A stretch of DNA of 64,000 bases from Mycolicibacterium fortuitum subsp. fortuitum (GTDB taxonomy: Bacteria > Actinomycetota > Actinomycetes > Mycobacteriales > Mycobacteriaceae). The notes beneath the pieces are model-generated. The model worked only from the letters and a program-made list of their open reading frames with translations. It was not told the DNA's origin and did not search any database. This document shows positions 34,667 to 43,502 of the stretch, piece after piece (within the stretch, counting starts at the first letter, position 1; each line of letters starts with the position of its first letter). The stretch covers positions 5,580,001-5,644,000 of the forward strand of contig NZ_AP025518.1 of the NCBI RefSeq assembly GCF_022179545.1, in the 5' to 3' direction. Made by a program: the position numbers and the translations under genes.

Positions 34667-36172
34667 TCAGAAGGGTGGGGGTGGTCCGTATTCTTCGGCG
34701 AGCCAGGCTTGGTAGGCGCGTTCGTGGGCGAGGTCGTTGTTGAATTCGGCGCGTAGCCGGCGTTCTTCGGTGATGCGGTCTTGGCGGTCTTGTTCGCGGG
34801 TGCGGGACCGTTTGGGCATCTTCGCACTGCGATTCGGACCCGGCGCTGGTGGCGGGTCGGTGAGATTGAGGTCCTCGGTCGGGGTGGCCAGGTCCTCGAA
34901 CAGGGCGCCGCCGTGGGGTTCGGTGGTGTAGGTATGCCCGGTCGGGGTGGTGACTTCCACGGTGCCGTCAGGGTATTGGCGGTCTGACCAGCCCGGGCAG
35001 AACGTTTTGATCAGGTGATGGGCCCGGCAGTACAGCTTGGTGTTGGACGGATGCGTCGGACCCAAAGGCCACGGTGCGGTGTGGTCGACATCGCAACGCT
35101 CGGCAGGGGCATCACACCCAGGAAACCGACACGTCAGATCCCGCCAGCGAATGAACTCCGACAGTGCCGCGGAGGGTCGATACCCAGGCTCTGCATTCAC
35201 CGCCTGCTCGGCCGCCTGCGGCGAGTCGCCGGAATGACTAGGCTTCGACTCTCCACAGGGACCGGCGTCGGCGGTGTCCCCGGGTAGCCGGACGGGTTTG
35301 ATCTTGGCGCGCCCGGCCAGATCCCGTACTGATTCGGCGGGCAGAACCCCATGCCCGGGCAGATACCCCGGGGCATCCGAGCCACCGTCGACCGTGGAAC
35401 TCTGGGCCAACACATGCACCACGGCCGCATCAGCGGCCGCCCGGTTCTGCGCGGCCGGACATTCCTCACGACCACACCGGCACACCAGGTGGGCTTCCAG
35501 CCGGGCCAGCGGCCCGATCGCATCCGCGCGGCGTTGTTCATGGCTGCGCGGATCCTGCTCACACACTGTGTTGGCCACCGCATCCAGGCGTTGATTCAAC
35601 GCCACGGCCTCGACAGCATCGATGTTGGCCCAGATCGAGGCCATGCCGGGTGTGCTCGGTTCGATCTGCACGAACCGTTGCTCACTGATATCCGGCGGGA
35701 CGCGTACCCCGTTGGGGTCGAGTTTGGCGATCCACTGATCGACCCGGTCCCGCAGTTGTCGTTCGGAGAACCGCATCCAACGGTGGGCTCGGGCGGCCAA
35801 CTCGGCGTCCAGCCCGGCCCAGACCGACGGATCGACGATGCCGGTGCGGGCGATGATCATCCGCACCACCCTATAATCGATGTCCCCGACCGCGAAGCGG
35901 GCCGCGACCTGGGGCAACTTGTCGCGTAGTACCCGGGCGTGGTGGATCTGGGTGGCCGCCCGACCCCGAGCGATCCGCATCGCCGCCGAAATTTCGGCAG
36001 CGACTTCCTCGAACGGATCAGTCCGCCACAAAATCGATTCGGCCAGTTCTTGTTCGCGCAGTGAATCCAGTGCTCCGATCGCGGCCAGCCGGGCGGCGAT
36101 CGCCACCGATTCGGCTCGCGTCGCGGCACTGATCCGGTCGATCAGTACGGCATCGGAATCATCTTCGAACAT
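34667..36172 (-). CDS. 13E12-type DUF222/HNH endonuclease-like protein
   Basis: A 501-residue protein. An N-terminal DUF222 region (about residues 20-300, Arg/Ala-rich helices) is followed by an HNH nuclease motif with CRFPGCDAPAERCDVDHT and, about 20 residues on, CRAHHLIK. The C-terminal 100 residues are charged and disordered-looking. This is the 13E12 repeat family, multi-copy in mycobacteria and often mobile. The start codon lies inside a perfect LexA box, as for several M. tuberculosis family members, so it should be induced by DNA damage. The cellular target is unknown. Confidence 0.9.
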   Translation of the reverse strand: MFEDDSDAVLIDRISAATRAESVAIAARLAAIGALDSLREQELAESILWRTDPFEEVAAEISAAMRIARGRAATQIHHARVLRDKLPQVAARFAVGDIDYRVVRMIIARTGIVDPSVWAGLDAELAARAHRWMRFSERQLRDRVDQWIAKLDPNGVRVPPDISEQRFVQIEPSTPGMASIWANIDAVEAVALNQRLDAVANTVCEQDPRSHEQRRADAIGPLARLEAHLVCRCGREECPAAQNRAAADAAVVHVLAQSSTVDGGSDAPGYLPGHGVLPAESVRDLAGRAKIKPVRLPGDTADAGPCGESKPSHSGDSPQAAEQAVNAEPGYRPSAALSEFIRWRDLTCRFPGCDAPAERCDVDHTAPWPLGPTHPSNTKLYCRAHHLIKTFCPGWSDRQYPDGTVEVTTPTGHTYTTEPHGGALFEDLATPTEDLNLTDPPPAPGPNRSAKMPKRSRTREQDRQDRITEERRLRAEFNNDLAHERAYQAWLAEEYGPPPPF

Positions 36173-36180
36173 GTGTTCGA
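36165..36180. promoter_or_regulatory. SOS (LexA) box overlapping the HNH gene start
   Basis: TCGAACATGTGTTCGA is a perfect match to the mycobacterial SOS box TCGAAC-N4-GTTCGA. The start codon, read on the minus strand, is within it (36172-36170), so bound LexA would block both initiation and the transcript start. Confidence 0.85.
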
Positions 36181-36218
36181 TTATGCCACCACTGGGCGAC
36201 AAGATGCAGCGGATCGAC

Positions 36219-38147
36219 CTACCGCTTGATGGTCGCGTACCAATCCAGCAGATCGGGGTTGTCGACGGCGCTGCGTTCGACCACCTTGGCCGCGTCCGCT
36301 CCCTGGAAGAGTTTCTTGATCGGCACTTCGAGCTTCTTGCCGGTGCGGGTGTGTGGGATTCCCGGCGCGAGCAGGATCTCGTCGGGCACGTGCCGCGGCG
36401 ACACCTCGGTCCGGATGGTCTGGGCAATCTTGTCCCGCAGTGCGTCTGTGAGGTCGACGCCTTCGGCCAGCACGACGAACAATGGCATCCAGTATCCGCC
36501 GTCGGGCTGTTCGGCCCCGATCACCAGCGCCTCGGCGACCTCGGGCAACCGCTCCACCGATTGGTAGATGTCGGCGCTGCCCATCCGGATGCCGTTGCGG
36601 TTCAGAGTGGAATCCGACCGGCCGTGCACGACGATGCTGTCGTGATCGGTGATGGTGATCCAGTCTCCGTGGCGCCACACACCGGGAAACATCTCGAAGT
36701 AGGCGGCGCGGTAACGGGATCCGTCGGCATCGTTCCAGAATGCGATGGGCATCGACGGCAGCGGCTTGGTGATCACCAGCTCGCCGACCTCCCCGCGAAC
36801 GGGGTTCCCGAACTCGTCCCAGGCGTCCACTGCCGCCCCGAGGTAGCGAGTCGAGAGCTCACCCGGCCACACCGGCACGGTGGGCGCCCCGCCGATGAAT
36901 GCCGAGACCACATCGGTGCCACCGCTGAGCGAAGAAACCTGTACCCGTTCGCCGACGTTGTCGCGCAGCCAGAGAGCCGACGATGGTGGCAGCGAGGATC
37001 CCGTGATGCCAACGGTTTTCAGAGCGGACAGATCATGCTCTTCGCGAGGTACCGAGCCGGCCTTCGCGCAGGCCAACACGTAGCCGGGGCTGGTGCCCAA
37101 AACCGTCGCGTGGACGGTCGCCGCGATGTGCCACAGAGCGTCGGCGGTCGGGTAGGTAGGGCTGCCCTCGTAGCAGACGATGGTGGCGCCGACCAGGAGT
37201 CCGGCCACCTGGAAGTTCCACATCATCCAGCTCGGGCTGGTGTACCAGAAGAACGTGTCGTCAGGACCGATGTCCGACTGCAGCGCCACCGCCTTGAGGT
37301 GCTCGAGCAGCACACCGCCGTGGCCGTGCATGATGCCCTTGGGTAGGCCGGTGGTGCCCGATGAGTACAGAACCCACAGCGGATGATCGAAATCAACCGG
37401 TGTCGTGGCCAATTCGGCCTTGCCCGCGGTCGCGGAGCCCCAGTCCAGCCAATCCTCGCGCGCCGCACCGAGCCGCGACACCAGCACCGAAGCCTTCAAC
37501 GTAGGCAGGCCGTCGCGCACTGCCGCGATGTCGGCGCTCTTGTCGTGGGACTTACCTCCGAACCAATAGCCGTCGGCAGTCACCAGCACGGTCGGCTCGA
37601 GCTGGCCGAGCCGGTCCAAGGCGGCCTTGGCGGTGTAGTCCTGCCCGCAGGCACTCCAGATCGCACCGAGGCTGGCGGTGGCCAGGAACGCGATGATGGC
37701 CTCGGCGATGTTGGGCAGGTAACCGACCACGCGGTCCCCCGGCTCCACTCCCAGCGACCGCAGAGTGTGCGCGAAAGCTGCGGTCCGACGCAACAATTCC
37801 GCCCAGGACAGCTCGGTCACCGCGCCGCCTTCGGCGACGGTGAGGATGGCCGGGCGATCGGTGCGGGCCTGCCGGAGAATCTGGTCGACGTAGTTCAACC
37901 GGGCGCCGGGGAACCACTGCACGCCGGGCATCGTGTCGCCGACAAGCACCTGCTCCGGCCGCTCCCCGAGGCCGAAGTAGTCCCACACCGCGCCCCAGAA
38001 CGCCGCCGGCTCATCGACCGACCACTGCCACAGAGTCTGATAGTCAGGTGTGCTGACGCCGAGGCGCGAGTCGACGAACCGGGCGAAGTCGGTGACCCTG
38101 GCAGCCTCGATGCCCTCCGGCGTCGGTTCCCATTGCGGCTGATTCAT
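36219..38147 (-). CDS. Acetoacetyl-CoA synthetase (acetoacetate-CoA ligase)
   Basis: A 642-residue adenylate-forming enzyme, the usual length for acetoacetate-CoA ligase. It has YSSGTTGLPKGIMHGHGG, SGGTDVVSAF and the C-terminal HTRTGKKLEVPIKKL with the catalytic lysine. The region DHDSIVVHGRSDSTLNRNGIRMGSADIY is typical of this subgroup rather than of acetate ligases. It activates acetoacetate in the cytoplasm. It is last in an MFS-dehydrogenase-ligase operon and overlaps the dehydrogenase by four bases. Confidence 0.88.
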   Translation of the reverse strand: MNQPQWEPTPEGIEAARVTDFARFVDSRLGVSTPDYQTLWQWSVDEPAAFWGAVWDYFGLGERPEQVLVGDTMPGVQWFPGARLNYVDQILRQARTDRPAILTVAEGGAVTELSWAELLRRTAAFAHTLRSLGVEPGDRVVGYLPNIAEAIIAFLATASLGAIWSACGQDYTAKAALDRLGQLEPTVLVTADGYWFGGKSHDKSADIAAVRDGLPTLKASVLVSRLGAAREDWLDWGSATAGKAELATTPVDFDHPLWVLYSSGTTGLPKGIMHGHGGVLLEHLKAVALQSDIGPDDTFFWYTSPSWMMWNFQVAGLLVGATIVCYEGSPTYPTADALWHIAATVHATVLGTSPGYVLACAKAGSVPREEHDLSALKTVGITGSSLPPSSALWLRDNVGERVQVSSLSGGTDVVSAFIGGAPTVPVWPGELSTRYLGAAVDAWDEFGNPVRGEVGELVITKPLPSMPIAFWNDADGSRYRAAYFEMFPGVWRHGDWITITDHDSIVVHGRSDSTLNRNGIRMGSADIYQSVERLPEVAEALVIGAEQPDGGYWMPLFVVLAEGVDLTDALRDKIAQTIRTEVSPRHVPDEILLAPGIPHTRTGKKLEVPIKKLFQGADAAKVVERSAVDNPDLLDWYATIKR

Positions 38148-38890
38148 CGTGCGCTCCACCCACCATCCATCGTGTATGACGCCCCGGTCACCATCCGGGC
38201 GCTCGGCGACGCCAGCCAACCTACCAAGGCGCCAACCTCTTCCGGCTCTACCAATTGTTTGACCGCGCTCTCCTTCAGCAACACCTCAGCGAGCACGTTC
38301 TGCTCGGGAATGCCGTGGATGCGGGCTTGATCGGCGATCTGTTTCGTCACCAGCGGCGTGCGGACATAACCGGGGTTGACGCAGTTGCTGGTCACCCCGT
38401 GTGATCCGCCCTCCAAAGCGGTCACCTTCGACAGCCCTTCCAGCGCATGCTTGGCGGTGACGTAGCCGGACTTGAATTCCGATGCGCGCAGGCCGTGCAC
38501 CGAGGAGATGTTGATGACGCGCCCGAACTCCCCGGCGTACATGTGCGGCAGCGCGGCGCGGATCAACAGGAACGGCACCTCGACCATCAACGCCAGCAGC
38601 ATCCGGAACCGCTCGGGTGGGAACTCCTGGATCGGATGGATGCTCTGCACGCCGGCGTTGTTCACCAGGATGTCGCAGTCCAGCTTGAGCGTCTCCAGCG
38701 CCGAAACATCGAGAAGGTCTACCGCCCAGGGCTTTCCACCGATCTCACGGGCCACGGCTTCGGCGCCGGAGGCATCGACGTCGGCGACCATGACGACTGC
38801 CCCGCGGGAGGCGAGTTCGCGGGCACAGGCCGCGCCGATACCGCTCGCGGCGCCGGTCACGAGAGCGGTGCGTCCTTCGAGATCACTCAT
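38144..38890 (-). CDS. 3-hydroxybutyrate dehydrogenase (SDR)
   Basis: A 248-residue SDR with TGAASGIG, NNAGVQ, the Ser in NISSVHG and the YVTAK catalytic pair. VNPGYVRTPLV and the motif-rich loop following it resemble D-3-hydroxybutyrate dehydrogenases. It would oxidise 3-hydroxybutyrate to acetoacetate, the substrate of the ligase encoded next. The ATG overlaps the transporter stop by four bases. The assignment rests partly on the operon context. Confidence 0.85.
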   Translation of the reverse strand: MSDLEGRTALVTGAASGIGAACARELASRGAVVMVADVDASGAEAVAREIGGKPWAVDLLDVSALETLKLDCDILVNNAGVQSIHPIQEFPPERFRMLLALMVEVPFLLIRAALPHMYAGEFGRVINISSVHGLRASEFKSGYVTAKHALEGLSKVTALEGGSHGVTSNCVNPGYVRTPLVTKQIADQARIHGIPEQNVLAEVLLKESAVKQLVEPEEVGALVGWLASPSARMVTGASYTMDGGWSAR

Positions 38891-40215
38891 GCCGTCGCCT
38901 GCTCGAGATCTGCCGCGTCGATCTCGGCCAGGTCCACACCCTTGGTCTCGCGGGTGAAAGCGAGCGCGATCAGTGTCACCAGCGCGGCCAGCGCGAGATA
39001 CATCGCGATCGGCACCGAGGAGGCGTAGGTCTTCAACAACCACACCGCGATGATCGGCGCCAGCGATCCCGCGGCGATCGAGGTGACCTGATAGCCAAGG
39101 GAGACACCGGAATACCGCATCCGGGTCGGGAACATCTCGGACATCAGCGCGGGCTGCGGTGCATACATCAAGGCGTGGATCACCAGCCCCAGCGTGATCG
39201 CCCCGATCACCGGCAGATACTCGCCGCTGTCCATCATCGGGTAGGCGAAAAAGCCCCAGCAGGCCGCGCCGACGGCGCCGAGGAAGTACACCGGGCGGCG
39301 ACCGTAATGGTCTGACAACGCCCCGACGGTCGGGATGGCCACCAGGTGCACGGTGTGGGCGATGAGCAGCCACCACAGGATGTCGCTGGTGTCGGAGTGC
39401 ACATGTTCCTTGAGATAGGTGATCGAGAACGTGACGACGAGGTAGTACATGATGTTCTCGCCGAATCGCAGTCCCATCGCGGTGAACACCCCGCGCGGAT
39501 AGCGCTTGATCACTTCGACAGCGCTGAATGAACTGGCCTTGATCCGTTCGGCTTCCTGTTGGGCCGCAACGAAAATCGGCGCATCGGTGACCTTGGTACG
39601 GATGTAATAGCCGATCAGCACCACCACTGCCGACAGCCAGAACGCCACCCGCCAACCCCAGGACAGGAACGCCGCGTCGCTGAGTCGCCAGTTGAGCAAG
39701 AGCAGCACCACGGTGGCCAGCATGTTGCCCACCGGCACACCGGCCTGTGGCCAACTTGCCCAGAACCCGCGCGACTGGTTCGGGCTGTGTTCGGCAACCA
39801 GTAGGACCGCCCCGCCCCACTCGCCGCCGACCGCGAACCCCTGTAGGAAGCGCAGGATCACCAACAGGATCGGGGCGAGGTAGCCGATGTGCCCGAAGGT
39901 CGGCAGGCAGCCCATCAGGAATGTGGCGAGGCCGACGAGTATCAGGCTGAACTGCAGCAGTTTCTTGCGGCCGAACTTGTCGCCGTAATGGCCGAACACG
40001 ATGCCGCCCAGCGGGCGGGCCAGGAAGCCGATCGCATAGGTACCGAAGGCCGCCATGATCGCGTCCAGGTCGTTGCCGCCCTGCGGGAAGAACAACTTGT
40101 TGAACACCAGCGTGGCCGCGGTTCCGTAGAGAAAGAACTCGTACCACTCCACCACCGTGCCCGCCATCGAGGCGGCGACGACGCGGCGCAGTCCGGTCGC
40201 ATTGGGCGCGCTCAT
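38887..40215 (-). CDS. MHS-family metabolite:proton symporter
   Basis: A 442-residue major facilitator protein with twelve predicted spans, beginning with the MHS-type GTVVEWYEFFLYG. The HYGDKFGRKK loop 2-3 motif and the repeated DHYGRRP confirm the fold. MHS members import organic acids such as ketoglutarate, shikimate or citrate. The two downstream genes point to 3-hydroxybutyrate or acetoacetate as substrate. AAGGAG precedes the ATG. Confidence 0.85.
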   Translation of the reverse strand: MSAPNATGLRRVVAASMAGTVVEWYEFFLYGTAATLVFNKLFFPQGGNDLDAIMAAFGTYAIGFLARPLGGIVFGHYGDKFGRKKLLQFSLILVGLATFLMGCLPTFGHIGYLAPILLVILRFLQGFAVGGEWGGAVLLVAEHSPNQSRGFWASWPQAGVPVGNMLATVVLLLLNWRLSDAAFLSWGWRVAFWLSAVVVLIGYYIRTKVTDAPIFVAAQQEAERIKASSFSAVEVIKRYPRGVFTAMGLRFGENIMYYLVVTFSITYLKEHVHSDTSDILWWLLIAHTVHLVAIPTVGALSDHYGRRPVYFLGAVGAACWGFFAYPMMDSGEYLPVIGAITLGLVIHALMYAPQPALMSEMFPTRMRYSGVSLGYQVTSIAAGSLAPIIAVWLLKTYASSVPIAMYLALAALVTLIALAFTRETKGVDLAEIDAADLEQATA

Positions 40216-40314
40216 CCGCGGCTCTCCTTATGACGTCACTGTGATGTGCCTGACAGCTTTCGTGAGTATTCATGCACGTTGAAGCCGCCGCAATGGGTAA
40301 AACCGCACGACCAG

Positions 40315-40330
40315 TCTGCAAAAATGCAGA
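40315..40330. promoter_or_regulatory. Palindrome upstream of the LysR gene, candidate operator
   Basis: TCTGCAAAAATGCAGA is a perfect 6-4-6 inverted repeat ending one base before the likely LysR start codon and within the divergent region facing the MFS operon. LysR regulators commonly bind such partly palindromic sites beside their own gene. Confidence 0.5.
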
Positions 40331-40331
40331 A

Positions 40332-41243
40332 ATGGACGGTGCGCAAAGGTCCGGGCGCCCCAGCGCCGACGATCTGCTGGTCCTGCTGGCCGTCGGCCGC
40401 TCCGGGCGCTACACGACCGCGGCCGACGAGTTGGGCCTCAACCACACCACGATCTCGAGACGGATCGCCGCGCTCGAGCAGGCCATCGGGGGCCGGGTCC
40501 TGACCCGCGCAGGCGGCGGATGGGAACTCACCGACCTCGGCCGCGAGGCATTGACTGCCGCCGAAGCCGTCGAATCGGCGGTCGCCGGTCTGGGCACCAC
40601 TGGCACCCGGCAACTCGCCGGCGTCGTCCGCATCTCGGCGACCGACGGCTTCAGCGCCTACATCGCCGCGCCCGCAGCAGCCCAGGTGCAACGCCACCAT
40701 CCACGCCTCACCGTGGAAATCGTGACCGCCACCAGGCGAGCCTCCCAACAACGGTCGAGCCTGGACATCGAGATCGTCGTCGGCGCACCCCAGGTGCGAC
40801 GGGCCGAGGCGATCCGACTCGGCGACTACTGCCTCGGCTTGTACGGGGCGCGGGACTATCTCGCTGAGCACGGCACCCCCGAGAGCGTCGCGGACCTGGC
40901 CCGGTTTCCGTTGGTCTACTTCATCGACTCCATGCTGCAGGTCGACGATCTGGACATGGCCGCCAGCTTCGCTCCGGCCATGCGCGAATCGGTGACCTCC
41001 ACCAATGTGTTCGTCCATGTCGAGGCCACCCGCGCCGCGGCCGGACTGGGCCTGTTGCCCTGCTTCATGGCCGACCGGCACGAGGATTTGGTGCGGGTAC
41101 TGCCCGCCGAACTCACTGTGCGGTTGAGCTACTGGCTGGTGGCGCGGGCCGAGACCCTGCGCCGGCCGGTGGTGGCCGCCGTGGTGGAGGCTATCCGCGA
41201 CCGGATGGCCGATCAGCACGACGTGCTGCTGGGCATCCGCTGA
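40332..41243 (+). CDS. LysR-family transcriptional regulator
   Basis: A 303-residue LysR protein with an N-terminal winged helix (about 14-72, including AADELGLNHTTISRRIAALE) and a substrate-binding domain. ATG 40332 gives the family-typical length; in-frame ATGs at 40272 and 40293 would add 20 or 13 residues but run through the palindrome. It is divergent from the MFS-BDH-AACS operon and probably controls it, sensing a ketone-body-type acid. The inducer is not known. Confidence 0.85.
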   Translation: MDGAQRSGRPSADDLLVLLAVGRSGRYTTAADELGLNHTTISRRIAALEQAIGGRVLTRAGGGWELTDLGREALTAAEAVESAVAGLGTTGTRQLAGVVRISATDGFSAYIAAPAAAQVQRHHPRLTVEIVTATRRASQQRSSLDIEIVVGAPQVRRAEAIRLGDYCLGLYGARDYLAEHGTPESVADLARFPLVYFIDSMLQVDDLDMAASFAPAMRESVTSTNVFVHVEATRAAAGLGLLPCFMADRHEDLVRVLPAELTVRLSYWLVARAETLRRPVVAAVVEAIRDRMADQHDVLLGIR

Positions 41244-41258
41244 TGCAGAGTAAGGGGC

Positions 41259-42029
41259 ATGCCATTCATCGAGCACGATCTCGGACGGGCCTACTACCGG
41301 CACTGGGCCGCACCGGATCCCCGCGCCGCCGTCATCTTCCTGCACGGGTTCGGTGAGCACACCGGCGTCTACCATCGCTACGGCTTCGCGCTCAATGCCG
41401 CAGGCATCGACCTGTGGGCAGTCGATCAGTTCGGGCACGGACTGACCCCAGGAACCCGCGGAGACTTCGGGTCGATCGAGGCCAGTTCGTCGCTGGCCGA
41501 GGCGCTCACGGGTCTGGCCGAGCAGGAAACTCCCGGGATTCCACTGGTGGCGCAAGGACATTCGTTCGGCTCGGTGGTCACCCTGTTCCGGCTACTCGGC
41601 GAGCCGGACCGCTACCGGGCCGGCATCATCTCCGGAGCCCCGTTGGTGCCGATCCCCGAAATGCTCGATGCGGACCCGTCATTGGACCTCGACCCGAGCT
41701 GGCTGTCGTCCGATCCGTTCTACCTGGACTCCCTGGAGAACGACCCGTTGGCGTTCGTCGACGCCGACGGCGGCGCCCTGACCCGCGAGCTGGACCGGGC
41801 CTGGGACCGCTTCGGCAAGGAGCTACCCGAGCTGAAGGTGCCCACCCTGGCGCTGCACGGTTCGGCCGACGCGATCGCCCCGGCCGGCGCCGTCAAGGCC
41901 TACGCCGAGCAGATAGAACCCTTGCAGTTCAAGGAGTTTGCGGGCCGACGCCACGACATTCTCAACGAGGATGTGCACCGCGAGGTGGCCGCGGACATCG
42001 TGGCGTTCATCGAAGTGCAGATCGGCTAG
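41259..42029 (+). CDS. Alpha/beta hydrolase, monoacylglycerol-lipase-like
   Basis: A 256-residue alpha/beta hydrolase with oxyanion HGFGEH, the nucleophile motif GHSFGS (Ser near residue 100), an acid in LHGSADAI and the His in RRHDILNE. This combination is typical of lysophospholipase/monoacylglycerol lipases such as Rv0183. It starts 15 bases after the LysR stop. Its 3' end overlaps the convergent TetR gene by four bases. Substrate chain length is not evident. Confidence 0.8.
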   Translation: MPFIEHDLGRAYYRHWAAPDPRAAVIFLHGFGEHTGVYHRYGFALNAAGIDLWAVDQFGHGLTPGTRGDFGSIEASSSLAEALTGLAEQETPGIPLVAQGHSFGSVVTLFRLLGEPDRYRAGIISGAPLVPIPEMLDADPSLDLDPSWLSSDPFYLDSLENDPLAFVDADGGALTRELDRAWDRFGKELPELKVPTLALHGSADAIAPAGAVKAYAEQIEPLQFKEFAGRRHDILNEDVHREVAADIVAFIEVQIG

Positions 42030-42586
42030 CGCCGCGCCTCGTACCCCGCGGTGAGCCAGTAGACCGTCCGGTCGAGGCTGGGCAGGATGTCGGTGATGGC
42101 GATCTCGCCTGCGGTGAACCGGCCGACCAGGCCGAAAACCAGGCTCATCAGAATGTTGTCGAGGTCGTGCACGAACCCCTCGTCGACCCCGGCCAGGATC
42201 GACAGACCCGCGGGAACCACCGCGTCGAGGCCACGACGCTCCAAGCGGTCCCCACCCGGTGCGGCCCTGGCCCGCGAGTAGGCCCGGAGCATGTCGGGGT
42301 GCTTTTCCCACGGCTCGAAGATGGTGCGGAACAGCCGCATCAGCGCCTCGTACAACGTCTCCCCCGGCTCGCGCACCTGGCCGGCCACGCCCGAATACCG
42401 ATTCTCGGCCATCCAGCTGTCGAGAGCGGCCAAGATCAACTCGTCTCGGGTGGAGTACCGCTTGTAGATCGTGGCCAGTGAGGTTTTGGCGCGGCGCGCC
42501 ACCTCGCGCAGCTGTACGGCCTCGTAGCCCTCGGTCTCGAGAATCTCGACGACGATGTCGAGGATCCGATCACGTTCTTCTGCCAT
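42026..42586 (-). CDS. TetR-family regulator of the adjacent mycofactocin-SDR operon
   Basis: A 186-residue TetR protein. Its N-terminal helix-turn-helix (about 6-50) has QLREVARRAKTSLATIYKRYSTRDEL. The C-terminal half somewhat resembles KstR-like proteins but it is not KstR. It is divergent from the SDR operon at 42672, and the space between carries a pair of GTAAC-N3-GTTAC palindromes that are the likely binding sites. The ligand is unknown, perhaps an alcohol or aldehyde handled by the operon. Confidence 0.85.
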   Translation of the reverse strand: MAEERDRILDIVVEILETEGYEAVQLREVARRAKTSLATIYKRYSTRDELILAALDSWMAENRYSGVAGQVREPGETLYEALMRLFRTIFEPWEKHPDMLRAYSRARAAPGGDRLERRGLDAVVPAGLSILAGVDEGFVHDLDNILMSLVFGLVGRFTAGEIAITDILPSLDRTVYWLTAGYEARR

Positions 42587-42612
42587 CTCGAAAACACCCT
42601 TGCCGCCGGAGA

Positions 42613-42648
42613 GTAACCAAGTTACCGTACCGCTGTAACACGGTTACA
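42613..42648. promoter_or_regulatory. Two GTAAC-N3-GTTAC palindromes, candidate TetR operator
   Basis: GTAACCAAGTTAC (42613-42625) and GTAACACGGTTAC (42635-42647, extended by one pair to 42634-42648) are 22 bases apart, about two helical turns. They sit between divergent TetR and SDR genes. Confidence 0.65.
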
Positions 42649-42671
42649 GCCATTCGGCGAAGCGAGGATCA

Positions 42672-43502
42672 ATGGGGAATCTGGACGGAAAAGTCGCCTT
42701 CATCACCGGCGTAGCGCGAGGTCAGGGCCGCAGCCACGCGGTGACGCTCGCCAAGCAGGGCGCAGCCATCATCGGGGTGGACATCTGCGCGGATATCGCA
42801 TCCAACCCGTACCCGATGGCCAGCCGCGACGAGCTCGACGAGACCGTCGCCCTGGTCGAGGCGGCCGGCGGCAAGATGCTCGGATCGGTGGCCGACGTGC
42901 GCGACTTCCATGCCGTCAAGAGCGCACTCGATGCCGGTGTCGAGCAGTTCGGCCGGCTGGACATCGTGCTCGCCAATGCCGGCGTCGCCCCCACCGCATT
43001 CCGTGAAGTGACCGTCGAAGAAGACCTCGAGATGTGGTCCGATGCGGTCGGCGTCAACCTGGTCGGCTCCTTCCACACCGCCAAGGCTGCCATTCCCCAC
43101 CTCATCGCAGGCGGACGTGGCGGGTCGATCGTCTTCACCAGTTCCACCGCCGGACTGCGCGGTTTCGGCGGCATGCAGGGCGGCGGCCTTGGCTATGCGG
43201 CGTCCAAGCACGGCATCGTCGGACTGATGCGTACACTGTCCAATGCCCTTGCCCCGCACAGCATCCGGGTCAACACAGTGCACCCTACCGCGGTGAACAC
43301 CATGATGGCCGTGAACCCGGCGATGACGGCATTCCTGGAGAACTACCCCGACGGCGGTCCGCACCTGCAGAACCCGATGCCGGTCTCATTGCTCGAGCCC
43401 GAGGACATCAGCGCGACGATCAGCTACCTGGTCTCCGACGCTGCCAAATACGTCACCGGGGTCACCCTCCCCGTCGACGCCGGCTTCACGAACAAACTCT
43501 GA
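42672..43502 (+). CDS. Mycofactocin-coupled SDR, first of the operon
   Basis: A 276-residue SDR of the mycofactocin-dependent/carveol dehydrogenase type, recognised by GVARGQGRSHAVTLAKQGA, a long insertion after the second strand, LANAG instead of NNAG, and the YAASKHG catalytic segment. Such enzymes hold their NAD tightly and pass electrons to mycofactocin. They oxidise alcohols. It is followed directly (TGATG) by a second SDR of the same kind. Confidence 0.85.
   Translation: MGNLDGKVAFITGVARGQGRSHAVTLAKQGAAIIGVDICADIASNPYPMASRDELDETVALVEAAGGKMLGSVADVRDFHAVKSALDAGVEQFGRLDIVLANAGVAPTAFREVTVEEDLEMWSDAVGVNLVGSFHTAKAAIPHLIAGGRGGSIVFTSSTAGLRGFGGMQGGGLGYAASKHGIVGLMRTLSNALAPHSIRVNTVHPTAVNTMMAVNPAMTAFLENYPDGGPHLQNPMPVSLLEPEDISATISYLVSDAAKYVTGVTLPVDAGFTNKL

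Noticed and set aside
40272..40331. N-terminal extension of the LysR protein from earlier ATG codons
   Set aside because: The extension has no family similarity and would run through the palindrome that looks like an operator; the later ATG gives the usual length.
42026..42586. KstR as identity of this TetR gene
   Set aside because: There is partial resemblance only; the local GTAAC-N3-GTTAC sites differ from the KstR motif and the gene is tied to the SDR operon.
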